Shown here piece after piece: positions 49,170 through 58,729 of a stretch of DNA of 64,000 nt (the stretch's first letter is position 1; every line of letters starts with the position of its first letter). The notes under the pieces were generated by a model. The model was given only the letters and a program-made list of their open reading frames with translations. It was not told the DNA's origin and did not search any database. The stretch lies in NCBI GenBank assembly GCA_022824865.1, contig JAJDZD010000022.1, positions 100,115 to 164,114 of the forward strand. The letters run 5' to 3'. This DNA is from Chloroflexota bacterium. Lineage in GTDB: Bacteria; Chloroflexota; UBA11872. A program made the position numbers and the translations under genes.

Positions 49170-49472
49170 ATGACCAGCGAGCCGCGCCGCCACATCCGCG
49201 TATCCGAGTTTCGGTTTCAGATTCCGCGTCGTAACGGCGAGGGAACGTTTCCGGTGCTGCGATATCAGTTGGGATGGACCGATGCGTTCATCGACGAAGA
49301 GACCGGTGACCGCTATGAACTGGCCTACGTGCTCGATCAGCTGGAAGCGCAGGGTTGGGACGTGCACGACCTGCTGAAGGGGCGCGGGACGTTTCGAGAG
49401 ACCGTGGAGCGCCTGCCGTTGCCGTACGGCGGTCAGTTCGTCCCCGGAGACCCGACGACCCGCGACGCATAG
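49170..49472 (+). CDS. Small conserved-looking protein of unknown function
   Basis: A 100-residue acidic/basic mixed protein with no membrane segment. It has a regular alternation of strands and helices (VSEFRFQIPRRNGEGTFPVL, TGDRYELAYVLDQLEAQGWD) and ends GQFVPGDPTTRDA. I do not recognise the family. The start is taken as ATG 49170, where protein-like sequence begins. It is embedded in a same-strand run between a methyltransferase and a Gfo/Idh/MocA oxidoreductase gene. Confidence 0.55.
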   Translation: MTSEPRRHIRVSEFRFQIPRRNGEGTFPVLRYQLGWTDAFIDEETGDRYELAYVLDQLEAQGWDVHDLLKGRGTFRETVERLPLPYGGQFVPGDPTTRDA

Positions 49473-49537
49473 GCTGAGCCAAGCGCTGCGATCCAGCAGC
49501 TTGACGTAGACTTCCGCCCGTCCGGGCGCACTGCACG

Positions 49538-50542
49538 ATGTCCATGCCATACCGACTTGGCGCCATTGGCGTTGGCGGCAATGCCGCGGGTCACCTGCGG
49601 CGGTTTTCTGCGATGCCCGAGGTTGACGTGGTTGGCCTGGCCGATCCGTCCGAGGCAGCGATTTCGAACGCAACGTCCGGCCTGACGGACCTGCATGAGG
49701 TTCCCGCCTACTCCGATTGGCGTGACCTCCTGGCGGCAACCGGCCCGGATGTGGTGCTGGTTTCGACTCCCCACACGCTGCACCACGAGCATGTGATGGG
49801 CGCCCTCAACGCCGGCGCGCATGTGCTGTGTGAAAAGCCTCTGGCCCACACGCCGGAGCTGGCACTGGAGATAGCCGATCACGCGAACGATCTTGGCCGA
49901 CACGTGGTGGTCGGCTTCCAGCGGCGCTTCAGCCCCGGCTATACGTACATGCGCGAGCGGCTACAGCGCGGCGACATGGGGGAGATTACCCACGTGCAGG
50001 CCAGCCAATGGCAGGCCTGGATCAACAGCGCCAGGGGCAGGTGGCGGAGCACGCTGGCCCTGGGCGGCGGCGGTCAGCTCAGCGACTCCGGCAGCCATCT
50101 CATGGACATGCTGCTGTGGACGACCGGACTTCGCATCGTTGAAGTCGACGCGCGCATGCGTACTTACGACCTGGAAGTCGAAGTCGACGGCGCGGCGGTG
50201 TTTCTCTTCGAGAACGGCGCGATTGGCACGCTTTCCATCATCGGCACCGGCCACACGTTCGGGGAGCGCCTGGCGGTGGTTGGCGGCAACGGGGCGATCC
50301 GCGCGGACTGGGCTTCGGGCGGTGTGGAGGTGATTCTGGAAGACGACCTGGACACCCAGGTCACGCGTGAAGTCGACGGCCTGTCCGGTGGGAGCAATCC
50401 CGACGAACACTTCCTTGCCGTAATCAGCGGCGCAGCCCCCAACGGCTCACCGCCCGAAGACAGCGTCCACTTGCTGGAGGTGCTGGCGGCGATCCGGCAG
50501 TCTTCCGTCTCGGGGCAGCGCGAAGTCGTCCGTCGGACCTAG
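49538..50542 (+). CDS. Gfo/Idh/MocA-family oxidoreductase
   Basis: A 334-residue NAD(P)-dependent dehydrogenase. The Rossmann start is LGAIGVGGNAAGHLRRFSAM. The family hallmark CEKPLA lies after VLVSTPHTLHHEHVMGALNA. The C-terminal sheet domain carries GGGQLSDSGSHLMDMLLW, the usual catalytic His/Asp area. Such enzymes oxidise sugars or inositols. Directly downstream, six bases away, starts a secreted glycosidase-like gene, so the pair may act on one carbohydrate. Confidence 0.88.
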   Translation: MSMPYRLGAIGVGGNAAGHLRRFSAMPEVDVVGLADPSEAAISNATSGLTDLHEVPAYSDWRDLLAATGPDVVLVSTPHTLHHEHVMGALNAGAHVLCEKPLAHTPELALEIADHANDLGRHVVVGFQRRFSPGYTYMRERLQRGDMGEITHVQASQWQAWINSARGRWRSTLALGGGGQLSDSGSHLMDMLLWTTGLRIVEVDARMRTYDLEVEVDGAAVFLFENGAIGTLSIIGTGHTFGERLAVVGGNGAIRADWASGGVEVILEDDLDTQVTREVDGLSGGSNPDEHFLAVISGAAPNGSPPEDSVHLLEVLAAIRQSSVSGQREVVRRT

Positions 50543-50547
50543 CCTGG

Positions 50548-52758
50548 ATGGGCGGCCGCCTGCCCGTTCGCTGGCGCCCTGCAGTCCGATTCGCCGGCGC
50601 CCTGCTGTTGGGCAGCCTGCTGCTCGGCGGCTCGCCAGCGGCTGATATCGCGGTTCGTCTCGATCAGCCCTCGACCGGTTTCGCGCAGTCGCTCGATTTC
50701 AAGCTGGGCACCAACGAAATCGTCGACCTCTATCGAGACGGCGGCATTGACCGGGCCGCCCTATACGGAGCCGATCTGGTACGCGTGTGGGTAGGGCATC
50801 GATTTCTTGGCGCGGCGGTCGGCAGCACGCCCACCGACTTCGACTGGAACCAACTCCATGCCTTTGTGCAGCGAGTCCTCGACGCCGGCGCGACGCCGAT
50901 GGTCAGTTTTGTCGCCGCGCCGGCTTGGGTAACTGCTGCTGACGGCACCCCAAGCTCGCAGCACGAGAGCGAACGCTTCGACGCCGCCGGCGTCAGAGGT
51001 TATGCCGAGTACGTCGCGGCAGCCATCGAGCGCCTGCGTGATCACTTCGGTCCTGTCGCGCTGACTTGGCCCTACACCATCTGGAACGAGCCGAACAATC
51101 ATCAGAACGCCGGTCAGCACTACGCCTGCGGCAGCGGCGCGGCATACGCGGAACTCTATGCTGCGGCCCGCGACGCCGTGGCCGCGCGCCTTGGCTCAGG
51201 CGTCGTGGCTATGGGCGGACCGTCGCTGGATGCCATCGACACCGGCGCCACGCTTAACCCAGACGGTAGCCGGACCTGCGGGAATGCGCCCGACGTGGAC
51301 TGGTCTACGTACCTGCGGTCCGTCGACTCAGCGTCCTTCCACGACTTCCTGACGTGGCACTGGTACGGCATGCATCGCATCGGCGAAACAACGTCGGCCG
51401 ACGTCCTGCGCACACGTCTGTCATGGTTCGAAAACCGCGTGCGCGTGATTTCAGGAATCGCCGCCGGACGGCCCCACTACGTGGAAGAGATCAACTTCAA
51501 CGGCGATCTTGCGGTCGATCCTCTGGTTCATGCGCCGATAAACGGCGCCTTTCTGGCCTCCGCCACCCTGCGCGCCGTGCGCCAGGGCGCTAGCGGCCTG
51601 CTGGTATACAAGGGAACCAGCGACCCGTCGGGGAGATCGCCTCGCGGCGAACCGGACTTCGGTTTGTGGTCCAGCGCGATTGCAGACACTCCGGCACCGG
51701 CATTTGGGGTGATGCAACTCGTACGCCGGTTCGTCGCGGGTTCCGGACGACTGACCCGGGTGGATGTACGCGGACCGGACCTTGATGCGCTGGTCGTGGA
51801 CACCGACCAGGGACCGCGTGCGGCAGTTGTAAATCTATCGCCAAGTCACCGGACCGTACGCGTGACCGGCTTGGCCGCCGCGCCTGCGGTCACCGTCAGC
51901 GGTGAATCGGCCTGGACGCCTTCCTGGTTCGACGGTGCGTCCGTCTCCGTTCCGGGCTTTGGATTAGCGGTAATAGACGGCTCGCTCAGCGGGCTACCTG
52001 CACTCCCGACCGTCGAGCGCGGCCGCCGGACGTATGACACCCGGTGCTCGTCGTGTCACGGCGTCACACCCTTGGGCGCGCTAGCGCCGGGACTGGCCGG
52101 TGCCTCTAAAGCCAGGGTTGACGGCTCGCACGCCGCCGCCCGTCTGACCCACAACGAGCGGATCAACCTGGCTAGCTTCTTCTCTGGCTGGCGAGCCGCT
52201 GGCCGCGGGGTCACGGGCGTCGTGCAGGATGCCAAGGGGACTCCCATCGCGGGAGCTCTCGTAATCGGCGCCGGCTTCGACTCCGGCACCGCGGCGTGGA
52301 CCGACGCCGCAGGGCAGTTTGAACTGCACGTGTCCGATCCGCTGGCCAGCGTCACCTCAACCCCCCGACGGCTCATCGCTCTCCACGCAGACCACGGAGT
52401 TGCCTACGCGCCCATCACCCAAGGGGCCACATCGTCTGGACCCATGGCGACATTCGCGCTGCTCGCGCCGACAACAGGCCAGCGACCTGTCCTTGCCTCC
52501 ATCTATGCGGTTGACGAAGGAAACGGCATCTATCGGCTGGGCACCGCAAGCGCGGGCGCCTCCGAGATCTGGGCCGTCGCCGCAGCCGGCGGCATCGCTC
52601 GCCGACTCGCGCACCAGCCAGGGTCCGCGTTCGGCGTTCGACAGACGCACATCGCAGCCGCCGACGCATCAACGGCTGCGGGCAACTGGGTTGTCGCCGC
52701 AATCGGATCACATGGTGCGGTGGAGCTTCGACGCGTGACCATCCAGTCAACACCATGA
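50548..52758 (+). CDS. Secreted GH39-like glycosidase fused to a c-type cytochrome module
   Basis: A 736-residue exported protein (signal: FAGALLLGSLLLGGSPA). Residues about 40-400 form a TIM-barrel of the GH39/clan GH-A type. The acid/base Glu is in TIWNEPN (Glu181), the nucleophile Glu in HYVEEINF (Glu313 or 314), and the conserved HWYG is in between. A beta-sandwich follows (400-480). Then comes a haem-binding CSSCH (residues 500-504) in a c-type cytochrome-like stretch of about 60 residues without any methionine. It is followed by a carboxypeptidase-regulatory-like domain (VTGVVQDAKGTPIAGALVIG) and a last beta region. Glycosidase and haem binding in one exported chain is an unusual combination. 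No stop or frameshift lies between them. Confidence 0.8.
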   Translation: MGGRLPVRWRPAVRFAGALLLGSLLLGGSPAADIAVRLDQPSTGFAQSLDFKLGTNEIVDLYRDGGIDRAALYGADLVRVWVGHRFLGAAVGSTPTDFDWNQLHAFVQRVLDAGATPMVSFVAAPAWVTAADGTPSSQHESERFDAAGVRGYAEYVAAAIERLRDHFGPVALTWPYTIWNEPNNHQNAGQHYACGSGAAYAELYAAARDAVAARLGSGVVAMGGPSLDAIDTGATLNPDGSRTCGNAPDVDWSTYLRSVDSASFHDFLTWHWYGMHRIGETTSADVLRTRLSWFENRVRVISGIAAGRPHYVEEINFNGDLAVDPLVHAPINGAFLASATLRAVRQGASGLLVYKGTSDPSGRSPRGEPDFGLWSSAIADTPAPAFGVMQLVRRFVAGSGRLTRVDVRGPDLDALVVDTDQGPRAAVVNLSPSHRTVRVTGLAAAPAVTVSGESAWTPSWFDGASVSVPGFGLAVIDGSLSGLPALPTVERGRRTYDTRCSSCHGVTPLGALAPGLAGASKARVDGSHAAARLTHNERINLASFFSGWRAAGRGVTGVVQDAKGTPIAGALVIGAGFDSGTAAWTDAAGQFELHVSDPLASVTSTPRRLIALHADHGVAYAPITQGATSSGPMATFALLAPTTGQRPVLASIYAVDEGNGIYRLGTASAGASEIWAVAAAGGIARRLAHQPGSAFGVRQTHIAAADASTAAGNWVVAAIGSHGAVELRRVTIQSTP

Positions 52759-52803
52759 GCCGGCGGCAGGATGCTCGGCGTCCCGCCTGACGCGGTCAGC
52801 AGC

Positions 52804-53310
52804 CTAGGACTTGCCCAGATCGTCCAGGTCTAGCTGATTGATGAACTCGCGAAATACTTCGAGCTTCTCTTCCGCCACGGGCTCGCCTTCCCCGGACTCC
52901 TCACCTGAAACATCCGGCTCAAATCCAGCCTCATTGAGGACTGACGGCTCAACCAGAATCGGCGCGTTCGCTCGCACCGCCAGCGCGATGGCGTCACTCG
53001 GCCGTGAATCCAGTTCGTAGCGACTTCCGTTTATATCCAGCACGATTGTCGCGAAGAAGGTCGTGTCGACCAGATCCGTCACGACTACCCGTTCCACGGA
53101 CCCCTTGACCGCTTCAATCAATTGCTTGAGCAGATCGTGGGTCAATGGTCGCGGAACTTCGTGATCCTGGAGCTTGACCGCAATGGCGTCGGCCTCACCC
53201 TGGCCGATCACGATCGCAAGATAGCGCGGTCCGTCCCGCTCCTTCAGCACAACTACGCGGCTGGGGCTGATGAGATTGACGCGCACGCTATCCACGATCA
53301 TTTCGATCAT
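52804..53310 (-). CDS. Bifunctional nuclease (BFN/DUF151) family protein
   Basis: A 168-residue protein. The DUF151 core is clear: RVVVLKERDGPRYLAIVIGQ, EADAIAVKLQDHEVPRPLTH, DTTFFATIVLDINGSRYELD and the signature SRPSDAIALAVRANAPILVE. A highly acidic linker (SGEESGEGEPVAEE) and a short terminal helix follow. Plant and archaeal relatives cut RNA and DNA; the bacterial role is not settled. It lies downstream of the aspartate kinase gene on the same strand. Confidence 0.88.
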   Translation of the reverse strand: MIEMIVDSVRVNLISPSRVVVLKERDGPRYLAIVIGQGEADAIAVKLQDHEVPRPLTHDLLKQLIEAVKGSVERVVVTDLVDTTFFATIVLDINGSRYELDSRPSDAIALAVRANAPILVEPSVLNEAGFEPDVSGEESGEGEPVAEEKLEVFREFINQLDLDDLGKS

Positions 53311-53405
53311 GTCGCTACCGCCACTCCCGCTCCAGGTGATGTCTTAACAGGTTTGGCGCGCACTTTCATGGTATCAGCGCCCATCCACGGAACGAATGCG
53401 CGGCG

Positions 53406-54638
53406 TCACATGGCGTCCGGGGCGCTCAGATCGAACTCGTCGTGCAACAGCTCGGTCGCGCGCGCCACGTGCGACTTGTCCACCAGGCACGTGAGCCGAA
53501 TCTCACTGGTCGTAATGCTGACGATGTTGATGCCGGCCGCCGCCAAGGCTCCGAACATCCGGGACGCGATTCCCGGTGTGCTCTGAATGCCCACACCCAC
53601 AATGCTGACCTTGCCCAACTCGGTTGACGCCGCCACGTCGCGAGCGCCGATTTCGGCTGCCACGGGGCGAATCAGATCGAGCGTCGCGTCCAGGTCGGTT
53701 TCGGCGATGGTGAACGAAAGGTCGGTCACGCCGCCGTCCGAGACGTTCTGCACGATTACGTCGATGTTGATGTGGCGGTCGGCCAGGGGCTGGAACAAGG
53801 CGTGCGCCAGACCTGGCCGGTCACTGACGCCACGAATAGTCACCCGCGCCACGTCGGTGTCATGCGCGACGGCGCGCACTCGCTGCATAGTCTCGATTGG
53901 AACCGCTGATTCAGCCACGATTTCCGTCCCTGGTGCATCGCTGAAACTGGAACGTACCACCACCGGCATGCCGAAGTGTTCGGCAATCTCGACCGCGCGC
54001 GGATGCATGACACGCGCGCCGAGCTTTGCCATCTCCAGCATTTCGTCGTAAATCACCAAATCGAGCTTGCGCGCGTTCGGCACGATGCGCGGATCGGCGG
54101 TGAAGATGCCGTCCACATCGGTGTAGATCTCGCAGCGGTCCACGCCCAAGGCCACGGCCAAGGCCACCGCCGACGTGTCGGACGTTCCGCGCGCGAGAGT
54201 GACAATGTCTCCCTCCGGGCCAAGTCCCTGGAATCCGGCCATAACCGGAACGCAGCCGGATTTGAGCTCCGCGCGTATGCGCGTCGGCTCGATCTCCGTG
54301 ATGCGGGCGCGGCCGTAGCGCCCGTTGGTCCGAATTCCGGCCTGCGGGCCCGAAAGGGCAACCGCGTCGCACCCAAGCTCGTGCAAGGCCATTGACATGA
54401 GCGCCGCCGAGACGAGTTCGCCCGTGGACAGCAGAAAGTCCAACTCGCGCGAACGCGGCCGGGTGGCCAGTCGCTCCGCCGCAGCGATCAGATCGTCAGT
54501 CGTGTCGCCCATTGCGGACACCACCACGGCTATGCGGTCGCCCTGTGTAAGCGAGTCGTGAATTCGCTCGGCCACCGCACGGATTCGTTCACTCGTCGCG
54601 ACCGAAGATCCACCAAACTTTTGAACGAGTACTGCCAC
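53406..54638 (-). CDS. Aspartate kinase
   Basis: A 410-residue enzyme. It phosphorylates aspartate at the head of the lysine, threonine and methionine pathway. The amino-acid-kinase domain has VLVQKFGGSSVATSERIRAV, LLSTGELVSAALMSM, the ATP loop TLARGTSDTSAVALAVALG and YTDVDGIFTADPRIV. Two ACT regulatory domains follow (VTIRGVSDRPGLAHALFQPL, VSIVGVGIQSTPGIASRMFG), so feedback control is expected. GTG 54638 gives the normal AVLVQKFGG start; the longer frame to 54659 adds seven unlikely residues. Confidence 0.92.
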   Translation of the reverse strand: MAVLVQKFGGSSVATSERIRAVAERIHDSLTQGDRIAVVVSAMGDTTDDLIAAAERLATRPRSRELDFLLSTGELVSAALMSMALHELGCDAVALSGPQAGIRTNGRYGRARITEIEPTRIRAELKSGCVPVMAGFQGLGPEGDIVTLARGTSDTSAVALAVALGVDRCEIYTDVDGIFTADPRIVPNARKLDLVIYDEMLEMAKLGARVMHPRAVEIAEHFGMPVVVRSSFSDAPGTEIVAESAVPIETMQRVRAVAHDTDVARVTIRGVSDRPGLAHALFQPLADRHINIDVIVQNVSDGGVTDLSFTIAETDLDATLDLIRPVAAEIGARDVAASTELGKVSIVGVGIQSTPGIASRMFGALAAAGINIVSITTSEIRLTCLVDKSHVARATELLHDEFDLSAPDAM

Positions 54639-54755
54639 GCCTAACCACGCTGTCGACACACGAACCTACGATGCTAGCAATCGCAGCCCGTCGACGCGCA
54701 CCACCATCGCGTCCAACGGCGCCCACAGCCGACGCTAGCTCGGTGTGCTCGCCCC

Positions 54756-56312
54756 CTAATGCCTCGCCATAACGTCGTGGGCCAGGTCAACGATCCGTCG
54801 CTGGTAGTTCGCCAGCGACCAGCGCTCAGCGCGTTCGCGGGCCGCTTCGCTCATCGCCGCTCGCCGACGCCCGTTCCGAATCAGCGTCAGCGTCGCGGCG
54901 ACCAACTCCTCCAGCGTGCGCCAGCGAAACCCGCTGCGTCCTGGCTCGACAATCTCGCGCAATCCTCCGCCGTCGAAGACAATCGGCACGGCGCCGGACA
55001 TCATCAGTTCGGCGACCGCCATTCCAAAGTGCTCGAACCGCTCGGGAGCGCGGCGTTCAGATTCCCCGTATCCCGCCGCATGCCAGGCAATGGCGGCATG
55101 TGCCCGCAACTCGCGCACCGTTGTCTCGTCGGCATTCGGATACACGTCAATCGGCAGTCCACGCGCCTCGGCCTCCACCCTGAGCAGATAATCCGCATCC
55201 ACCGGGCGCTGACCAACGCCGCCAACAAGCGCCAGGCGCCAGCCGACGAGACCTCGGTCACTCAGCATCCGGAAGGCCCGAACCATGGCGATGTGCTTCT
55301 TGTTGTGCCCCCCGACAAAGAAGCGGCCAATCGAGACGATCAGCGGCCGCTGTCCGGCCACTTCCTGGCGATCATCGGCGATGACCGGCGGCTCGATGAC
55401 TGGTCCCGTGACTCCCCAGCGGCGCCGCAGCCACGACGCGGTGAAGTGCGAGTTGGGCGTCACCGCGTCGTACGAGCGCAGGGCGTCGGAATACCTGGCG
55501 GCATGGTCGTCTCCCGCGCAGTAGGCCAGTTTTGGGACTAGGCGTCGGGTCATTCGCTGATAGAGATCTCGCGGCAACGATCCGCGCTCCTCAATTGAAC
55601 CCAACCCAAGGCCCAGTCGCCGACCCTCCCAGCGATTGGCTCCGCCGGACGCTGCCGACCGAATCGCCAACTCTCGAGAGCCTGTCGGAACATCGATCCA
55701 GGGACTCGGCGCAAAGTCGCCTTTGGCTCCCGCCCGTCCCTCGGCCAGCACATGGCCGGAGTTCGTCGCAATCGTGTAGGTGCGATCGTCGTGACTCATC
55801 GCGCTGAGCCAGAAGCGGACCCGGGTACCGTCCCGCACTGCAATCCGCCCGTCGCCATCGGACTGGCGGAAGAGAGCGCCCCGGTGGGCCTCGGTGCCAA
55901 ACCAGCCGGATCGCTCGTGAGCGGCACCAACCCCCCGGCCAATTCCTCGAAGCGCGCTGCCAACAACCCGCCAGGCGGTACTGCTGCGACGCGCCGAAAA
56001 ATAGACAAACCGGATCGATGGCAATCCACGACCGTCAACGAGGCTGAGATGGGTGCCGTTGATGAACAAGTCGGCGCCACCGGCGACATCGCGTCCGGTA
56101 AGTTGCGGCCGCTCGGGCATGAAGCGGAAGTCCACCCCGTGCAGATCGATACCTGCCCAGTCCACGACGGCGGATCGTGGCAACGGACAGTGCGAGACCA
56201 CGCTCACCGAGCCCAGCTCCCGCAAGGCACTTGCCGCGCTAAGAACTTGACGCTCGCCTCCGCCCAGCGTGGCCAGCCAGCCGTCGAACAGAACGATGCG
56301 CTTGTTCTTCAC
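54756..56312 (-). CDS. Glycosyltransferase, family 4 type
   Basis: A 518-residue GT-B protein. The start VLFDGWLATLGGGERQVLSA is the glycine-rich GT4 acceptor loop. An inserted domain of about 110 residues (about 150-260, SAMSHDDRTYTIATNSGHVL) interrupts the N-terminal lobe. The donor-binding lobe has SIGRFFVGGHNKKHIAMVRA, then PERFEHFGMAVAELMMSGAV and FDGGGLREIVE, the EX7E-like site. It transfers a nucleotide-sugar unit to an unknown acceptor, probably in surface polysaccharide or glycolipid assembly. It neighbours a GT2 gene upstream. Confidence 0.85.
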   Translation of the reverse strand: MKNKRIVLFDGWLATLGGGERQVLSAASALRELGSVSVVSHCPLPRSAVVDWAGIDLHGVDFRFMPERPQLTGRDVAGGADLFINGTHLSLVDGRGLPSIRFVYFSARRSSTAWRVVGSALRGIGRGVGAAHERSGWFGTEAHRGALFRQSDGDGRIAVRDGTRVRFWLSAMSHDDRTYTIATNSGHVLAEGRAGAKGDFAPSPWIDVPTGSRELAIRSAASGGANRWEGRRLGLGLGSIEERGSLPRDLYQRMTRRLVPKLAYCAGDDHAARYSDALRSYDAVTPNSHFTASWLRRRWGVTGPVIEPPVIADDRQEVAGQRPLIVSIGRFFVGGHNKKHIAMVRAFRMLSDRGLVGWRLALVGGVGQRPVDADYLLRVEAEARGLPIDVYPNADETTVRELRAHAAIAWHAAGYGESERRAPERFEHFGMAVAELMMSGAVPIVFDGGGLREIVEPGRSGFRWRTLEELVAATLTLIRNGRRRAAMSEAARERAERWSLANYQRRIVDLAHDVMARH

Positions 56313-56409
56313 GTCGACCCGGTCAACCGCCGTGGGGCCATCCGTCGCCTAGCATGATCGTTCTCGCAAGTGGCTAAATCCCGTGCGGCAAGCGGAGGCC
56401 GCACCGGCG

Positions 56410-57231
56410 TCAGTCGTATACCCCGCGAAGCAGGTACCACCGTACCCTCAGAACATCGAACAACATCGAGACGGCATCGGACAGGGGGCGAACCTTGCTC
56501 ATCGGAACGTGTCGCCACTCGACTGGAATCTCCACCGTCTGCCAGCCGCGACGTCGGGCGATGGCCAACAGTTCCACGTCAAACGCGGTTACCTGCTCGT
56601 GCTGAATGACGTCGCTATCGGCTGGATAGAGCCGAGCCCGACGAAAAATGTCCTCGGCCGCATCCGCCGAAAACCCTTTGAAGCCACATTGCGTGTCGGT
56701 GAATCCACTGACGCCCAGCCAGCTCACCAAACGGTTGAATCCGCGCCCAAGCGCATGCCGGCGCCACGGCTCGTCATATCGCTGTGACTGGTCCAATTCC
56801 CGTGAGCCGATCGCAACGTCGGCTCCGCGCCGAATCTCTTCAACGATTCGTTCAACGAAAACGAGTGGCACCGCAAGATCGGCATCCATGAACATCCGCA
56901 CGGCGCCGCATGCCGCCAACATGCCGCGCGCGACGGCCGCGCCCTTGCCACGGTGCGGCTCGGCCAGCACCACCGGAACGAGGTGTCCCACGCCGACGTC
57001 CGCTTGTGCCCAGGTCTGAGCGACCTCAAGGGTGGCGTCCCCGGATCCATCGTCCACGACCACAACTTCGACCAGCCCGTCGCGGCCGGCCGCCCACTCG
57101 TCAATGGCGCGTAGCGTGCCTGCCAGGCGGGCTTCCTCGTCGTACGCCGGAATGACGATTGACAGTTGCAGCGGCGCCCGGGGCGGACTAGTCGACGGTG
57201 GCACGGAATCCGCCGAACTGCTGCCCGTCAC
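56410..57231 (-). CDS. Glycosyltransferase family 2, polyprenyl-phosphate glucosyl/mannosyltransferase-like
   Basis: A 273-residue GT-A enzyme. LSIVIPAYDEEARLAGTLRA and VVVVDDGSGDATLEVA form the nucleotide site, and MFMDADLAVP is the DXD-type metal site. GSRELDQSQRYDEPWRRHAL, then DTQCGFKGFSADAAEDIF and VEIPVEWRHVPMSKVRPLSD match dolichyl-phosphate beta-glucosyltransferase-like bacterial enzymes that load a sugar on a lipid carrier. It has no membrane helices. It starts at GTG 57231, six bases after argH, so it is probably in the arginine transcript. Confidence 0.88.
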   Translation of the reverse strand: MTGSSSADSVPPSTSPPRAPLQLSIVIPAYDEEARLAGTLRAIDEWAAGRDGLVEVVVVDDGSGDATLEVAQTWAQADVGVGHLVPVVLAEPHRGKGAAVARGMLAACGAVRMFMDADLAVPLVFVERIVEEIRRGADVAIGSRELDQSQRYDEPWRRHALGRGFNRLVSWLGVSGFTDTQCGFKGFSADAAEDIFRRARLYPADSDVIQHEQVTAFDVELLAIARRRGWQTVEIPVEWRHVPMSKVRPLSDAVSMLFDVLRVRWYLLRGVYD

Positions 57232-57237
57232 GCGGCG

Positions 57238-58689
57238 TCAGTCGTCCGCCGGATCAGGCGCCGCAGGTTGCAGTGCCGCCGGAAGACCTCGGGCTACAAG
57301 ATCCCGCACGTGCTCATGCTGCCAGCGCAGCCAGCGGTTCGCGCGCGCGGCTTCCTCGCGCACTCGGGCCGGCGCGGTCCCGCCAAGCGACGTCCGGCGC
57401 GCGACGGCCCTCGGAAGATCCAACCTTTCCCGCACGTCCGCGGAAAGCCTCGAATCGGCCTCCGCAAAGTCGGCATCGTCCAGGTCGGCCAGTTCGACGC
57501 CCCTATCCTCGGCGAGGCGAACCAGTCGCCCCACGGCCGCATGCGCGTCGCGAAAGGGTACGTCCTGCTCGGTCAGGTCGTCGGCAATCTCAATGGCCGT
57601 GGAATGCCCCATACCGGCCACTGCCGCCATGCGCTCGCGGTTCACCGTTAGCGTGTCCAGGGCTCCGGTCAGCGCCCGCAGCGCCGCGAGCACGTCGTCT
57701 TCCACTCGAAATACGGCGCGCTTGTCCTCCTGCATGTCCAGGGCATAGCTCAGCGGTACGCCCTTCAGCGTCGCTTGCCACCCCACAGCCGCACCCGTGA
57801 TCGCGGCGGCCTTTGCACGTGTCAGCTCCGCCACGTCGGGGTTGAGTTTCTGGGGCAGCATGCTGCTGCCGGTCGCAAACGCATCGTCGAACCGCACCAT
57901 GCCGAACCCCGGCGACGCCCAAATCACGAGGTCTTCCGCCCAGCGCGACAGGTGACCGCTGAGCGTCACGCAGGCCTGCAGCACCTCGCTCACAAAATCC
58001 CTGTCGGACACGGCGTCCAAGCTGTTGCGCGCCACCTGGCTGAAGCACAGTTCCTCCGCGACAAACTCGCGATCAATGTCGAATGCAACGCCGGCTAATG
58101 CTCCCGCGCCCAGCGGACATACGTCGGTCACGGTGTAGGCGTACAGGATGTTGTCCACGTCGCGCCGGTGCATTTCAAACAGGGCCAGGAAGTAGTGGCC
58201 CAAGGTGACCGGCTGGGCGACCTGCAAGTGGGTGAAACCCGGCGCAATCGTCTCCGCCTCCTCTTCAGCCCGCCGCACCAGCACGCCCAATAGATCAAGC
58301 ACCGCGGTCACCAGGCGCAAGCAGAAGCCCTTGCAGTAGAGCCGGAAGTCCGTTGCCACCTGGTCGTTACGGCTGCGCGCCACGTGTAGTCGTCGACCGT
58401 GGTCGCCGATCCGCTCGGTCAGCACCCGTTCGACGTAGCTGTGCACATCCTCGTCGTCAGCGTTCACCGGAGGTCCACCGAGCTGATCGAGTTCCGCCAG
58501 CAGTTTGTCGAGCGCCTCGGTCAGCGCCTCCGCGCTACTTGCCGGAATGATCTCCTGCCGGCCCAGCATCGCGGCGTGGGAGCGACTGGCCACGATGTCC
58601 TCGCGGTACATGCGCCGGTCGACGGGAAACGAGCGCGTAAAGGCGCGCGCGACATCCGCGGGCGGTTTGTCGAAGCGTCCACCCCACAT
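57238..58689 (-). CDS. argH: Argininosuccinate lyase
   Basis: A 483-residue enzyme of the fumarase/aspartase superfamily. It starts MWGGRFDKPPADVARAF. Conserved blocks are GRRLHVARSRNDQVATDFRL, GFTHLQVAQPVTLGHYFLAL and the catalytic loop GSSMLPQKLNPDVAELTRAK (family usually GSSIMPQKRNPD). It splits argininosuccinate to arginine and fumarate, the last step of the pathway. argD lies upstream after 40 bases. argG, argF and carbamoyl-phosphate genes are not in the window. Confidence 0.93.
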   Translation of the reverse strand: MWGGRFDKPPADVARAFTRSFPVDRRMYREDIVASRSHAAMLGRQEIIPASSAEALTEALDKLLAELDQLGGPPVNADDEDVHSYVERVLTERIGDHGRRLHVARSRNDQVATDFRLYCKGFCLRLVTAVLDLLGVLVRRAEEEAETIAPGFTHLQVAQPVTLGHYFLALFEMHRRDVDNILYAYTVTDVCPLGAGALAGVAFDIDREFVAEELCFSQVARNSLDAVSDRDFVSEVLQACVTLSGHLSRWAEDLVIWASPGFGMVRFDDAFATGSSMLPQKLNPDVAELTRAKAAAITGAAVGWQATLKGVPLSYALDMQEDKRAVFRVEDDVLAALRALTGALDTLTVNRERMAAVAGMGHSTAIEIADDLTEQDVPFRDAHAAVGRLVRLAEDRGVELADLDDADFAEADSRLSADVRERLDLPRAVARRTSLGGTAPARVREEAARANRWLRWQHEHVRDLVARGLPAALQPAAPDPADD

Positions 58690-58729
58690 AAGCGCGGCCT
58701 ATTTCAGCCGACGGGGCACAAGGATCTCG

